From Haplosporangium gracile (taxonomy: Eukaryota; Mortierellomycota; Mortierellomycetes; Mortierellales; Mortierellaceae): a stretch of 40,384 bases of DNA. The position numbers and the translations under genes were made by a program. Below, piece after piece: positions 10,837 through 21,353 of this stretch. Where the stretch lies: assembly GCA_015499985.1 (NCBI GenBank), contig JAAAUF010000088.1, positions 5,858 to 46,241 on the forward strand, written 5' to 3'. The notes beneath the pieces are model-generated. The model searched no databases. It worked only from the letters and a program-made list of their open reading frames with translations, and was not told where the DNA came from. How positions within the stretch are numbered: position 1 is the first letter of the stretch; each line of letters opens with the position of its first letter.

Positions 10837-11873
10837 TCTCTTTTTCTTTTTTATGTTGTTTCCTTGTATCTCGTAGTCCTTTTTCTTTTTTTTGTAGAAG
10901 ACGCGTTTCTCTATTATTCATATAGTCTATTCTCTACAAAACTATTATCGTACAAAAGTCTCCTCTTCCTCTACCCCCATTAAAACATAATATCATGCAA
11001 TTTTGCCTCGTGAAAGTTGGGTTTGTGAGAGATGGATAAGGATGTGTGTGGAACAAAGGGAAGAAGGATGGGCCAAGAGGGTGTGAGTCCGTCAAGTCCG
11101 GTCGGACCAGGTGGGTTGTGTTATTCAAACGAGCGGATGGGGTAAAAAGGATAAAAGGAAGAAGGGTATTCACCCTTATGAGTTGAGCCGTCATTTCCGA
11201 GGATTGCAGAAGAAGGCTGTCGGACTGTGTGTGTGATTGGGGGTACCTGTAACAACATGGGAAAAGAGGAGGAATAGACGTGCGAAGAGGGATAAAAAAA
11301 CAAAGCAATTGATTTTACTGGCGGTTCGACAAAAAGGAAAAACGAAGAGGGTAGAAGGGAGAAAGGGGGTGATCGCAGAATAAGCGCCAGTCGGCAATGT
11401 CACCGTTGTTCCGCCCCACAAGGTTAAATAGTCACCCAGCCAGTCAGCATCGACGTCGTTTTCTTGGTGCGTCTGCTCTGTCAGCCTGTTCCCCTCATTT
11501 CATTTCGTGGGCACTTACTTCTTCAACTTTGTTTCTCCCCACAGGGACAACGAAAGGGGGATAAAAAAGCTTCGTTATTTTGTCCTTCTTCCCTTCTTCT
11601 CTCTTTACCACACCTTTGTCCGCTTTCTTCTTTCTCCATCCTTTTTTTTTGCTTCCTTCATCTCCCATCTGATTCCGACTCTTCGTCTCCTTCTTTCACC
11701 GTCGCACTTCACATACCCCTTGTCACTTTAAACCACCGACGCGACTCTCCCTCTTCTACTTCCACTTTCCATTCATTCACCTACTTCATCCCATTCCTTT
11801 CTCCTTCCTTTCCTTTCTCCTTCCTTTCCTTTCTCCTTCCTTTCCTTTCTCCTTCCTTTCCTTAGACAGAAAG
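10837..11873. other. intergenic, promoter and leader of acyl-CoA oxidase
   Basis: The 3' region of the Sel1 gene is T-rich (10840-10900). The middle shows no coding frame on either strand. From about 11480 the plus strand becomes CT-rich, typical of a fungal leader, and ends in a tandem repeat that stops about 10 bases before the start codon at 11874. Confidence 0.5.
11796..11863. repeat. four-copy 16-bp pyrimidine tandem repeat before acyl-CoA oxidase ATG
   Basis: The unit CTCCTTCCTTTCCTTT recurs at exact 16-bp spacing (CTCC at 11801, 11817, 11833 and 11849). The array is entirely C and T on the plus strand and ends 10 bases before the start codon, so it probably lies in the 5' leader or core promoter. 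Confidence 0.9.
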
Positions 11874-14808
11874 ATGCCCTCGGCCGAGAACCAACAACAG
11901 CTGGACATTGCAGCAGAGCGCGCAAAATGCACTTTTGACCCGTCCCAGCTCACAGAACTCTTTTATGGCGGGGAAGAGAAAATGAAGCGACTCAAGGCAA
12001 TTGAGGCCATGGTCGATCGTGAGCCTGTATTTGATCGTACCGACCGGTACTTTCTTGGGCGCACCGAGGTAATTCGAAGGGCAATTGAGCACGTCTTTGT
12101 CGTTCAGAGGTGTGTTACTGAGGATGGGAAGAGAGAAAACTATAGGAACTAACAATGAAGATACGACATTCTTTTCCTCGGAATAATTGAATAGAGGTTC
12201 AAGAGGGCTTTGCCCATGGTGAAGCGATATGTCGAACTCCGAAATGAGCATGGACTCACCCCTGAGGAGTCTGCACACTTCAAGGTCTACATCGACGACT
12301 ATATCCCCGTTCACCTGCATGAATGTAAGAATGTACTTTCTTCTTTATGAAGGTGAAAGGTTTTGAATGATAGAAACGTATAACTGACAGTGCAATTGAA
12401 TGTGTTTTTTTTTTTTTTGTATGGCAAAATAAATAGCAATGTTTTTGCCGGTGCTGAGGTCGCAGGCAAGCGACGAACAGCTGAAGGTCTGGGGCCCTCA
12501 CGCCGAGAACTACCATTACATTGGATGGTAAGTTGTAGCATACTCCAAACCAATCGAACGAATGCCGCTCCTCGGCATTTTCGCACCCTTTGACAACAAC
12601 AAATCACAAATTGCTCACTCTCCTTTCCTTCCCTGCCTTCTGTTCACAATCGATCGAAAAAAAAAATAACAGCTACGCACAGACAGAACTCGGACACGGC
12701 TCGGCTCTCTCACGCCTCGAGACGACTGCTACTTTGGACCTGGCAACAGACCAATGGGTCATCAACTCCCCTACCCAGTCCTCGGCCAAATTCTGGATTG
12801 GTACCTTGGGCAAGACGGCCAACCATGCCGTTGTCCAGGCCAAGTTGATCATCAAGGGTAAAGACTATGGCGCTCATCCTTTCTTGGTCCCCCTTCGGTC
12901 GTTGAAGGATCATACTCCTTTGCCTGGCGTTGTTATCAAGGACCAGGGTCCTAAACAGGGAGCCATCTCGATGGATAATGGGTATGCTCGCTTCAACCAC
13001 GTCCGCATTCCCCGCACCAATGTAAGTTTTTGTTCATGATCAACACACTTCTCATGCTGTTGTTTTATTCCTTAATATACAAGCTGACGCTTTTTCGTTT
13101 GCGAAATAGATGTTGATGAGGTTCTCGCAGGTGTCGAAGGAGGGTGTATACTCCAAGCCCATCCACCCCAAACTTGCCTACGGAGGCATGACCGCCGTCC
13201 GCACAACCCTCATCAACCAGTCTGCCTTCTCTATGGCTCGAGGTTCGTTTTTTTTTTTTTTTTTTNNNNNNNNNNNNNNNNNNNNNNNNNNNNNNNNNNC
13301 CCCATCCGGTCGTTGGTGTCGGCATTCTTAAAAGGCTGAAGCTAACATGTACATTCATAATTTGATAATAGCGGTGACGATTGCGACTAGATATAGCGCG
13401 GTGCGTCGTCAGGGCAACGTTGACCTGAAGACGGATCTCGAGACCCAAGTCTTGGACTACCCAGCTGTTCAATACCGTATCCTCCCTCTGCTCTCGCACG
13501 CGTTTGCGACCATCTTTTCGGGATACTGGATGAACGAGATGTATGCGCAGTACAATGCCGACATCACCAAGGGCGATACCTCACTGTTGAAGGATGTTCA
13601 TGTCTACTCCTCAGGACTCAAGTCTTATTGCACCAAGCTTGGTGCTGATGGAATTGAGGAGGCGAGACGGTGTCTGGGAGGACATGGGTTCTCGTTGTTC
13701 TCGGGCATGATTGATTTCCATCGACAGTTCTTGGCTACTGTTACCTACGAGGGTGAGAACGCCCTTTTGACTGTAAGTGTTTTGTGCGCTTTTTTTTGTT
13801 GGGGTGGTAACACACCTTCCATCTTTCTTGTGGCGTGAGATTTTTTTTTCCGAGGGTCAATTTGCATTTAGTAGGTCCTAACGCTGCATGATACCCTCTT
13901 TTTATTTTCAATCCAAATTAGCAACAAGTGTCGAGGTACTTGCTCAAGTTGTACAAGGACGTGATCCGCAAGCCCGACATGCACCTGTCGCCTCCCTCGC
14001 GGTACATTGTCTCGTTGGTCGATCACGGACGCTTTGTCCAGCAGCGTTGTGCGGCCAGATCTATGGCTGAGCTCTACCAGCCTGAGATTATCTTGAAGGC
14101 CTTTCAGCACCGTGCTGCACGTTTGATCTTTGAGCTCGCCCAGGCTGAGAAGCAGGGCGCTCAGTGGTCGAATCTCAACCTTGAATGCATGCGTCTTTCT
14201 AAGGTACCTTCTTTGACTTTTCGCGTGTTTTTTTTTTTTTTTGTCAACTGGTTGATCTGAACAAGTTGATTAACGCGTCTCTGCGTCTTCTAATTATTAT
14301 TATTTTTTTTAATCTCTAATAGGCTCATGTGCAGTATATCATGATTGAGAACTTCCACAACGGCCTTGAGAAACGCTACAACACTTCCCCAACGCCCACC
14401 CCAGAACAAGAAAACCTCTTGGCGGCCGTTCGATCCGTCTACAACCTCCACGTCTTTTACACCCTCGAAACCGAATTAGCCGAATTCCTTGAAGACGGAT
14501 ACTTTTCCCCCGAACAAGCTGCTTGGACACGTCAAGCCCTCAAGGATTCCTTGCGTGCCGTTCGACCGAACGCGGTTGGATTCGCGGATTGTTTTGGATT
14601 CACGGACAAGTTCTTGAATTCTGCGCTTGGGTCGTATGATGGAAGGGCTTATGAGAGGATGGCAGAGATGACAGAGCATGAGCCGTTGAATGGGAAGGAG
14701 ATGACGGATGAGAGGGGGGTTGTGTGGGGGTATAAGGAGTTCTTGAGACCGTTGATTTTTGGAGAGGTTGGAGCGTATAAGGCGAAGAAGGGGGAGTCGA
14801 AGCTTTGA
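11874..14808 (+). CDS. peroxisomal acyl-CoA oxidase
   Basis: Eight exons: 11874-12109, 12197-12324, 12437-12527, 12673-13021, 13110-13242, 13372-13772, 13922-14203 and 14323-14808; phases agree and give 701 residues. The enzyme oxidises fatty acyl-CoA to trans-2-enoyl-CoA with FAD, passing electrons to O2, in peroxisomal beta-oxidation. Visible family signatures are CYAQTELGHGS (FAD/substrate region), RIPRTNMLMRFSQV, RCLGGHGFSLFSG, and VTYEGENALL near residue 439, where the catalytic glutamate lies. The protein ends in ESKL, so the PTS1 peroxisome signal SKL is present. Length is typical. Intron 1 has two nearby AGs (12193-12194 and 12195-12196); only the second keeps the frame open. Intron 5 contains the 34-N gap, so its length is uncertain, but the flanking exons join in phase. 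Paralogue (POX1/ACOX type) cannot be assigned. Confidence 0.96.
13266..13299. other. assembly gap (34 N) in intron 5 of acyl-CoA oxidase
   Basis: Thirty-four N follow directly after a run of about 18 T that begins shortly after the exon 5 donor. The gap probably marks a poorly sequenced homopolymer. Coding sequence on both sides is continuous in phase, so no exon appears lost. Confidence 0.95.
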
Positions 14809-15177
14809 GTTGGTAGGTGGAATGATGATGGGGTGGTTGGGAGAAAGGATAGGGAAGGAGAAAGACAATGACAAAGGAGAGATTATTTGATTATTAAATT
14901 TGATACTGACATTTTTTTTTTTTTTTGTGGACATGGGAAGTATGTGCTAAGTGACCAGTGGTAATTGATCCGGAGGTAAAAATGAAAATTCTGGTTTTTG
15001 AGCGTGTGTGTTAATTCGCGTGTGTATGCGGTATATCAAATATCAATTGGCCACATCTTATCCACTTGTTGGCTACATCTAGAGATCGAATACAAAAAGT
15101 GAATACTTCTTTGAGTTTATTCCTTGTGTGCAAGGTTGATGGTTCGCCTGTCTTCTTCCTCGTCTTCCATCCTCATA
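14809..15177. other. intergenic, 3' of acyl-CoA oxidase
   Basis: This holds the downstream region of the oxidase, including a T run (about 14911-14925), and probably the 3' region of the possible minus-strand small gene at 15178. No further coding frame is visible. Confidence 0.5.
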
Positions 15178-15474
15178 TTAGTGCTCGTCATCGTCTCCCT
15201 CCAATAAGAATATAGCCCCACGCTGCTTCACCAACTTGAAATCAATTGAACTCAATTCAACAGCACCGGTCAGGTTCGTATCCGCCAGAGAAAAGCTCAC
15301 TCCTTCCAACGCTCCAGAGCAACTGCAAGAAATAGGTACTTTGTTATTTTGTAGGCCTATATATCATTGAAAACATGGAGGTTAGGTAATAACAGGGCTC
15401 TCATATTTTCCGAGGTTTCTCTTCATCGTATAATGCATGTACCTTTTTTGTCCACAGAGCAAACGCGCACTCAT
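15178..15474 (-). CDS. possible 58-residue two-exon protein, unknown
   Basis: Exons on the minus strand would be 15474-15443 and 15322-15178, joined across a 120-bp GT-AG intron (GTACAT donor, TTGCAG acceptor) in matching phase. The second exon has the best coding look in this region: a 48-residue stretch beginning CSGALEGVSFSLADTNL, with hydrophobic and polar residues in a regular order, and ending LEGDDDEH. The first exon supplies only MSARLLCGQK. I do not recognise it. The second exon could instead be the last exon of a larger gene whose upstream exons I failed to find between 15.5 and 17 kb, or a relic of one. Confidence 0.33.
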
Positions 15475-17550
15475 TAACCATATATTTATTATATCGCTTC
15501 GCCATTTTTTTATACTAAAAAACAAGAGGACTGAGAAATGTTTTGTCAAGCAGTGTTTTCAAAAGCGATCTCCGCCATGTCTAACCACTATGTAAATTGA
15601 TATATCGAGGGATTTGGTGGTGGTTTTTATATGCTTATGGAATTCGAGACAAATGGAACAAAAGTGAATTCTGGCGTGTGCTTCTCAGAAAAGTCGCGTT
15701 GACGGGGCCCTAAAGTGTCAAGAGATAGCAGATGAGCTAGTATCTGCCGATGGCAAAGATGGAATGAGACCTCTCTCCAAAGACCTTGTAAGAGACTAGG
15801 TTATGAAAGGCTGTACTTGTTTCAGGTGAGCATAGTTGTTGTTGTTGGTGCCAAGGGTCTCGGAATAATGGCAAGGATGTTCCTGACGGTCGCTTTTCCC
15901 TTCCACAAAGAACAACTAGGTGGAGTAAGGTCGGGAGCGAAGAAATACAGTGGTTAGAGATGAAGAGGATGGGTGGGTGGGGGGGGGGGGGGGTTTCCTG
16001 TGAGAATGTGTGAGCTAATGTAAAGAGTGGATGAATGCAATGAGTGATGGTGATGGATTTGCAAAGAGGAGTAAGGGGATTGTTCCTGATCTGACGGACT
16101 CAGGCCACACTATGAACAAACACAGTCGCTGGTGGCTGTCGCCCAATTAGAACAACAGGTAGATTTGGCCATTAGCCGTAGCAACGGCCGGCTGCTTCTG
16201 CAACCATGTCCCTCACAAAGCTCTAGTGACTACATAGAGCCAAGCCCCTCTGCGGGTCATGCCCGAGTTAATCAGGCTCAGATTGCCTTTGAAGTTCAAG
16301 TCCCCAACTCCTGATGTGGGGTCTTCTTTATTGATACAAGAACAAGAGTGAACTTGCTGCTCCACAGTCATCCAGGGGTCGCTGGTTGGACGGGTGTTGT
16401 TTTAAAAGATGAGACATATGAGCGGTTCTCTGGAACACAGACTGTGCAGGTGTTCTTGGGCTGCCCCTAAGATCTGGAACGAGACCCCCTAAGGAAAAGG
16501 GAAAAAAGGTTAAAAAGTCAACCATGTCTCTGACTGTGTGAGAGTACTTTTCTCCTCTTGCTGTTTGCTGACCTGGTTTTGTCATCCTCAGTCTACATTT
16601 CCTTCACCATGTATTTTGATAACAATGGTGCTTGCAGCCACACGATTTGTGTATAGTTGCACAGACAGGATGAACACAAAAGGGCAGAGAAAAAAACATT
16701 TCATCAGAAGAGACAACAGCAAGGATACGAGTTGCTCGAAAACGATTCTTATTGTTTACGTTCGATATGATGGGGTGCGGACGAAAAAAGAAATGTTACT
16801 AGTCTTTCCGCCCGCTTTTGCCATAATTGAATATTCACATGAGCAAAAATATACAATGATAAAATTTTTACAACGCGTTGTTGGCCAAAACGCTACAACG
16901 GAAATGAAAGGTCAAAAATGAAAAGGTAGAGAGAAGCAATGAAGGGGCGGTCAATCTAGGATCTTTGCATGCCGTTGGGAAACTTTATATATGCTGGCTG
17001 AGCCTGGCCATTTTCTTTGCTGCTCTGAGGATAACCGGAAAACCTGAAAATTGACAGCTACATGGGAGTTCTATAACTTCTATCCTCCGACGATAGCCGC
17101 TCTAGTAGAAAAACAGAGGGATTGAAGGTAAGGTGGAAGAAGTTCCGATGCTTGCTCAAGCAGAGGAACCTCTGTGGCGGTTGTCCTCACCCTGATTCCA
17201 GCTTTCTGATGTGGTCCGGGTGTGCGAGACCGGTATTGACGGCGCGGAGGTACCCTTGCTGCTTTTGTCTTTGTTGGTATTGTTGTCGTCGATTGCTTTG
17301 TCCCCGTTACTGCTGCTACTCCTGCTGCTATAGTCGTTTTGACGGTAGCAATGGGTAGGGTTGATGGCCCTCTCATTGTTTCGGATTTTGTCCCTGTTAC
17401 AGCTGGTGCTGCTGTTGTTACTGTTTATATGACGGCTGTGGTGGGTGTAATTGTTTTTGCTATTGCCACCAGTACCACGATTATTGGTTTTGCTGTTTTA
17501 TGGGTCCAGTGGGTCACACTCAATTGTTCAAATGAGTGCTCTTTACTTTA
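15475..17550. other. long intergenic region, no convincing gene
   Basis: About 2.1 kb without a frame of coding character. It includes a run of 15 G at 15979-15993. A short plus-strand segment at about 16400-16495 reads AAPKIWNETP and weakly recalls the tail of non-LTR reverse transcriptases. A Thr/Ala-rich minus-strand open frame at 17080-17376 could be an extra 3' exon of the neighbouring 17551-20712 gene, but no splice pair stands out. Confidence 0.5.
15979..15993. repeat. poly-G tract of 15
   Basis: An uninterrupted run of 15 G on the plus strand, preceded by GGGTGGGT. Such a G-rich stretch could form a quadruplex, but it lies in empty intergenic DNA and its exact length is prone to sequencing error. 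Confidence 0.9.
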
Positions 17551-20500
17551 TTAAACAAGGCTTTGCTGTCGCGCCGTGCGGGCGCGATGTCGTCTAGGAT
17601 TGGCAACGGAACAGGCTGTTGTGGACATTGATACCGATCCTGAAGAAGAGGGGGAGGAAATAGAAGCTAAGAGCGAGCGCAAAAAGGGTGAAGATATCGA
17701 AGGCGATCTGTTCTGTATAGCTCTCCTTGTCATCCCGGTTCGTCGATGTGCCTTGTTGGCGTGAAATTGTCTTTGATGAGATAATGAACGAGAACACAGA
17801 CTGTTCTGTTGCCGCTGGTGTGAGAGAACGGATGGGGAAAGTCCTGTGGTGGTAAAGAGACGGTGGCAAATGGTTGATTGCAACGCGTCAAGCGTGTAAA
17901 AGTGAGCCCAGAAAGGCGATTCCCTTTCCTCTTCCTCCCCGATCCCTGCCAATCCCTGTGTTGCTTTGGCGTGGCTGACAACAATTGTAGTAGCGGGGGC
18001 GATCGCGTCAGAGACCGGGGCGGGAGGCGAAGGAGAGGGTGCGAAGATACTTGACCGACGAGAATTGGATCGACTTGACTCTCCTCCGCCACTTCCAAAG
18101 GTGGCGCTGTAAGGAGAAGGATAATTGGAAGAGTAGTACATCATGTTGCGGTACTCTCTCCAGGTGTCATCTTCGGGGTTGAAGGGTCCTGTAGCTGGGA
18201 AGCAGCCGAATTCCTGTTCGCTCTGGTAGACGCTCTGATCGTCGTCGTTACTGTTGCTGTCGAGATCCTTTTGTTTGTTCTTGAAGGCTGGTTGAGAAGT
18301 ATCCTGCTGAATGTCTTTCTCTTCCAGAAACTTGGGCTCTGCATCGCCATCCTTCTTGGCGCTCTCCTTCCAACCGGGTTCAAATCTAGATTTGTGATCC
18401 GCGACCTTCTCAAATCCTGAAAACACGCATAAGCAAGGCATAGCTGGGGTGGTTGAAGCAGAGTAGGGCGACAAGTGTGAATGTTGATGGTGGTCTGTCC
18501 CGCAGGTGAGAGCCATCGCTGTGGCTGTGGACCGAATAAGCGCCGAGATGATTGTTGCTGTAATTGACACTGGTGACGAAGGTGTCGCTGTTGTTGAATC
18601 TAGGAGGTATGAGAACTTAATATTAGCGCCTGCATATAAATGATCAAAAAGAACTAAATGTGCGTTCGTAGGGAGAATAATATGATTACCTGGAGATTCA
18701 TGGCTACTGTATCCACCGCTGGCAAAGGGGGGATTCAAAAATAGACCTCCTATCCTCTGTTGTTGTAGTTGTTGGTGGTGAAGTTGCTCAAGACTGTTGA
18801 CACTCCTTCCTAGTGAAGCCATCACCTCTGCCGCCGTGATGCCTGGAGCCAAAAATGTATTGGTACCATTCCCTGTTCCTACTACAGTTGTTGATCCCAG
18901 CAACATACTCGATCCTGTAGTTGAGAGAATTCCGGTGACAGAAGGATACGGATTCGACAAGGACCTTTGGGGGTGACTCTCCGCCGTATTCGTTACAGAA
19001 CCAGTCATAGGAGCTGTTGTCGAAGTTGAGTTGGTAGCGATGGCAGCGGTGGCAGTGGCGGCAGGTATGGGATCAGCGAGCCAATTTGAACCAGCACCTC
19101 CAACAGCACCAGCAATTTGTCGTTGCTGCTGCTCAATTGTCGTGACACAGTAGTAAAACGCGCCCAAACAAAGAACGACCAGAAGTCCCAGCCGGATCAG
19201 GATGTTGGAAGCTGCCATTTCCAGTAGCGGGTGGGGAGGGATCCGTTGTGGTCCGTGGACGCTGTTACTCTCCTGATGCTTGTAGTTGAAGAACCACGAG
19301 AATGATGATATTCCATGGTGTTGATGTTGGTGAGAGAATCCTGTTGAGGTGGCTGATGGTGCGGTTGAGAAGAGGGCAGAGGCAAAGTCTTGGTGGAGTA
19401 ACGATGAGAGACCGTTGGGTAGATCCGACAGGAAATAGAGGAGAGTATCCATGACGCCCTTGTAATTATTGGTGGGTCTATATGGGTCACTAAGGTGGTC
19501 CAACAGAAACATGCAGCAGTCGGTGAATGTTGATAGAAAAGAAGGAGAAGGCGAAGAAAGGGAGAAGAAGCGGTTGATGAAAGAAGTGCAGGTAGACGAG
19601 AAAGACCTGGAAGAAGAGGGACACCAGCTGTTTCGGGGCCGACGAAGATGCCGACCACTCGCGGTATGCAGGTGCCTGTTGTGTTTGCTATGGGGATTAT
19701 GATGACGATGTTGTTGGCGATCCGACCGTTGAGAGTGCTCCGAATCCAGTCTCCACGTCTGTGTCGTCCGCGTCCTTGACCGGGGTGACAGTTGCTTATG
19801 CGAGATGGTTTGTCGCGAAAGTTGCTCGTGTTGTTGGTGCGGTTGAGAATCGACCAAAAGATTGTGCTTCGGATACAGGCGGCGAAGACGACATCGTCCC
19901 TGCTGCTGCTGGATGTGGTTGTAATGTTTCCGTGTGATCCATGTCCATTGTGGAATCCATAGGCAGCTACTAGTACTTGCTTGTCGAAGGATCGCATCCA
20001 GGGTATGACTCTCCTTGTCCTTTGATTCTACTGCGGTCTCACCTCTAGAGACATTCTCTTCCTCCTGCCTCAGTTCCTCCTGTAAATCACTATTCTCATC
20101 CTCGTATTCTTCATCCTCGTCCCCATTCCAGTCATCGTCGTAGCTAGGATCATGATCAAGAGGGGTATGGCTTTTAATCAAACTCTCAACGATCCAGCGC
20201 TGACTCCTACGCCTGAGATCCGTTGCTCGATTCCTCGGTGGTCGTTGTCCATGGCTCAGAAAGATAACCCTCTGTGCGTCATAGTTGTCAGGATCGGCAG
20301 CCCTCAGCTCATCCTCTGCATCGCTACTTCCATAGATCGGTGGCAAAGGTGATGTGTTGTACAAGTCCCGTCTCTTGCTTTTCCTGTTGCCCCTGTTGTT
20401 GAAGTATGTCGCTGCATCCCGAGAACTTGCAAGGGTCCAGGATCTTATCGCCGGGTTCCAGTAGAGTGCTTCCTGGGACTTTTGCTGTTGTTTGAGATAC

Positions 20501-20712
20501 GAAAGATGCTTTGATGACGACAAATATTGCCGATTCTGGGCGTACGGACTTGACGAGGAGAACGAAACGAATATTGAGTCCGCATTGGATCCTGTTGATG
20601 TAGAGCCAGAGAAGCAGGGGGAAGAGAGGATGGAGCAGATCACGGTCGTGGAGATGATTGAACTACAAATGATGGACTTCAAGTAGGAGAGACGATATGA
20701 TGAAAAGTCCAT
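17551..20712 (-). CDS. long low-complexity membrane protein, unknown family
   Basis: Read without introns, this gives 1053 residues from the start at 20712. The N-terminus has a hydrophobic stretch (IICSSIISTTVICSIL) that could be a signal peptide or anchor. Near residue 505 there is a clear membrane helix (ILIRLGLLVVLCLGAFYYCV). Between them lie an acidic patch (DDDWNGDEDEEYEDEN, about residue 193) and Gln/His/Arg-rich sequence. After the helix come Thr/Ser/Ala-rich sequence, another charged block, and an Arg/Ser-rich tail. An in-phase GT-AG pair (18689 to 18600, 90 nt) could be an optional intron; removing it keeps the frame. A TTTTCAG near 18420 may be another acceptor. No enzyme motif is seen. 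A second long open frame (19197-19997, same strand) overlaps but shows no better coding character. Gene likely; model and function uncertain. Confidence 0.6.
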   Translation of the reverse strand: MDFSSYRLSYLKSIICSSIISTTVICSILSSPCFSGSTSTGSNADSIFVSFSSSSPYAQNRQYLSSSKHLSYLKQQQKSQEALYWNPAIRSWTLASSRDAATYFNNRGNRKSKRRDLYNTSPLPPIYGSSDAEDELRAADPDNYDAQRVIFLSHGQRPPRNRATDLRRRSQRWIVESLIKSHTPLDHDPSYDDDWNGDEDEEYEDENSDLQEELRQEEENVSRGETAVESKDKESHTLDAILRQASTSSCLWIPQWTWITRKHYNHIQQQQGRCRLRRLYPKHNLLVDSQPHQQHEQLSRQTISHKQLSPRSRTRTTQTWRLDSEHSQRSDRQQHRHHNPHSKHNRHLHTASGRHLRRPRNSWCPSSSRSFSSTCTSFINRFFSLSSPSPSFLSTFTDCCMFLLDHLSDPYRPTNNYKGVMDTLLYFLSDLPNGLSSLLHQDFASALFSTAPSATSTGFSHQHQHHGISSFSWFFNYKHQESNSVHGPQRIPPHPLLEMAASNILIRLGLLVVLCLGAFYYCVTTIEQQQRQIAGAVGGAGSNWLADPIPAATATAAIATNSTSTTAPMTGSVTNTAESHPQRSLSNPYPSVTGILSTTGSSMLLGSTTVVGTGNGTNTFLAPGITAAEVMASLGRSVNSLEQLHHQQLQQQRIGGLFLNPPFASGGYSSHESPGNHIILPTNAHLVLFDHLYAGANIKFSYLLDSTTATPSSPVSITATIISALIRSTATAMALTCGTDHHQHSHLSPYSASTTPAMPCLCVFSGFEKVADHKSRFEPGWKESAKKDGDAEPKFLEEKDIQQDTSQPAFKNKQKDLDSNSNDDDQSVYQSEQEFGCFPATGPFNPEDDTWREYRNMMYYSSNYPSPYSATFGSGGGESSRSNSRRSSIFAPSPSPPAPVSDAIAPATTIVVSHAKATQGLAGIGEEEERESPFWAHFYTLDALQSTICHRLFTTTGLSPSVLSHQRQQNSLCSRSLSHQRQFHANKAHRRTGMTRRAIQNRSPSISSPFLRSLLASISSPSSSGSVSMSTTACSVANPRRHRARTARQQSLV
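18600..18689 (-). other. candidate 90-nt in-frame intron
   Basis: On the minus strand the donor GTAATC follows CCAG at 18689 and the acceptor CTCCTAG ends at 18600. The 90-nt segment is divisible by three and has no stop, so both spliced and retained forms would encode protein. The retained peptide includes HLVLFDHLYAGANIKFSYLL. Confidence 0.4.
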
Positions 20713-21353
20713 ATCTCTTTGTCAATGAGGGTGGTCGTGAAGGTTGCTACTCTTGTTTTATGGGTTTGGTAGGTTATTGAAAAGATCAGCGAGGAAGCGA
20801 AATGAAGGAGGGTATTAATGGGAGACAAAGAAGGGAAACAGGGATAAGAATAAAAGAAAGGAAATAAAGTCTCGATGGGGTATGTTCTATGGACGATTTA
20901 AGGGTATTGATTCTACTACTCTTCTTTGCAGGGCATGAAAGAAGATTGTAACCCATGGACATTTGATGAGCAAGGTGTATGTGCAGATAGGCGAATGTGG
21001 GTTGTGGATCGTTGAGATCGGAAGGTGGAATCAATTTTCACCGATCGACAGACACCACACCTTCACTTGCACACACATACGCTTACACTGGGGATGCTCA
21101 CTCTGTTTTCCTTTTCTTCTTGATGCAAGCATGGCTATTTACTAACCAGCCTTCGCTATGTCATTATGAGAAAAAAAGGAGGTAGTGGGGTAGCGGGGTA
21201 ACAGTCAACTCTGTGGATCGACCACCCTCTAGTATGATACTCCGAGCCTTGCACGGTCAAGATTAGAATTATTAATGGCCCCTTTTCCTCATATTTGTTA
21301 TTTTCTTATTATTTCTCTTAATCATCGTCGTCGTTTTATTTTCTCTTTATTCT
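20713..21353. other. intergenic, promoter of the 20712 gene and 3' region of the mannosyltransferase
   Basis: Both neighbours are on the minus strand. The part next to 20712 (20713-20900) is purine-rich on the plus strand, meaning a pyrimidine-rich leader for that gene. AATAAA sequences on the minus strand lie at about 21346-21351 and 21335-21340, just after the mannosyltransferase stop. No coding frame is visible. Confidence 0.5.

Noticed and set aside
15270..15284. GGTTCGTATCC resembling a tRNA B box
   Set aside because: No matching A box or cloverleaf arms lie at the proper distance, and it sits inside the candidate minus-strand exon.
16538..16921. 127-residue plus-strand open frame
   Set aside because: No domain, repeat or family resemblance; Kozak context and splice signals are not notable; chance length is plausible for this region.
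19197..19997. 266-residue alternative minus-strand frame inside the orphan membrane-protein gene
   Set aside because: It overlaps the longer frame that has the acidic patch and membrane helix. Composition is Thr/Ser/Arg-rich without a recognisable feature, so the longer frame was preferred, though not with certainty.
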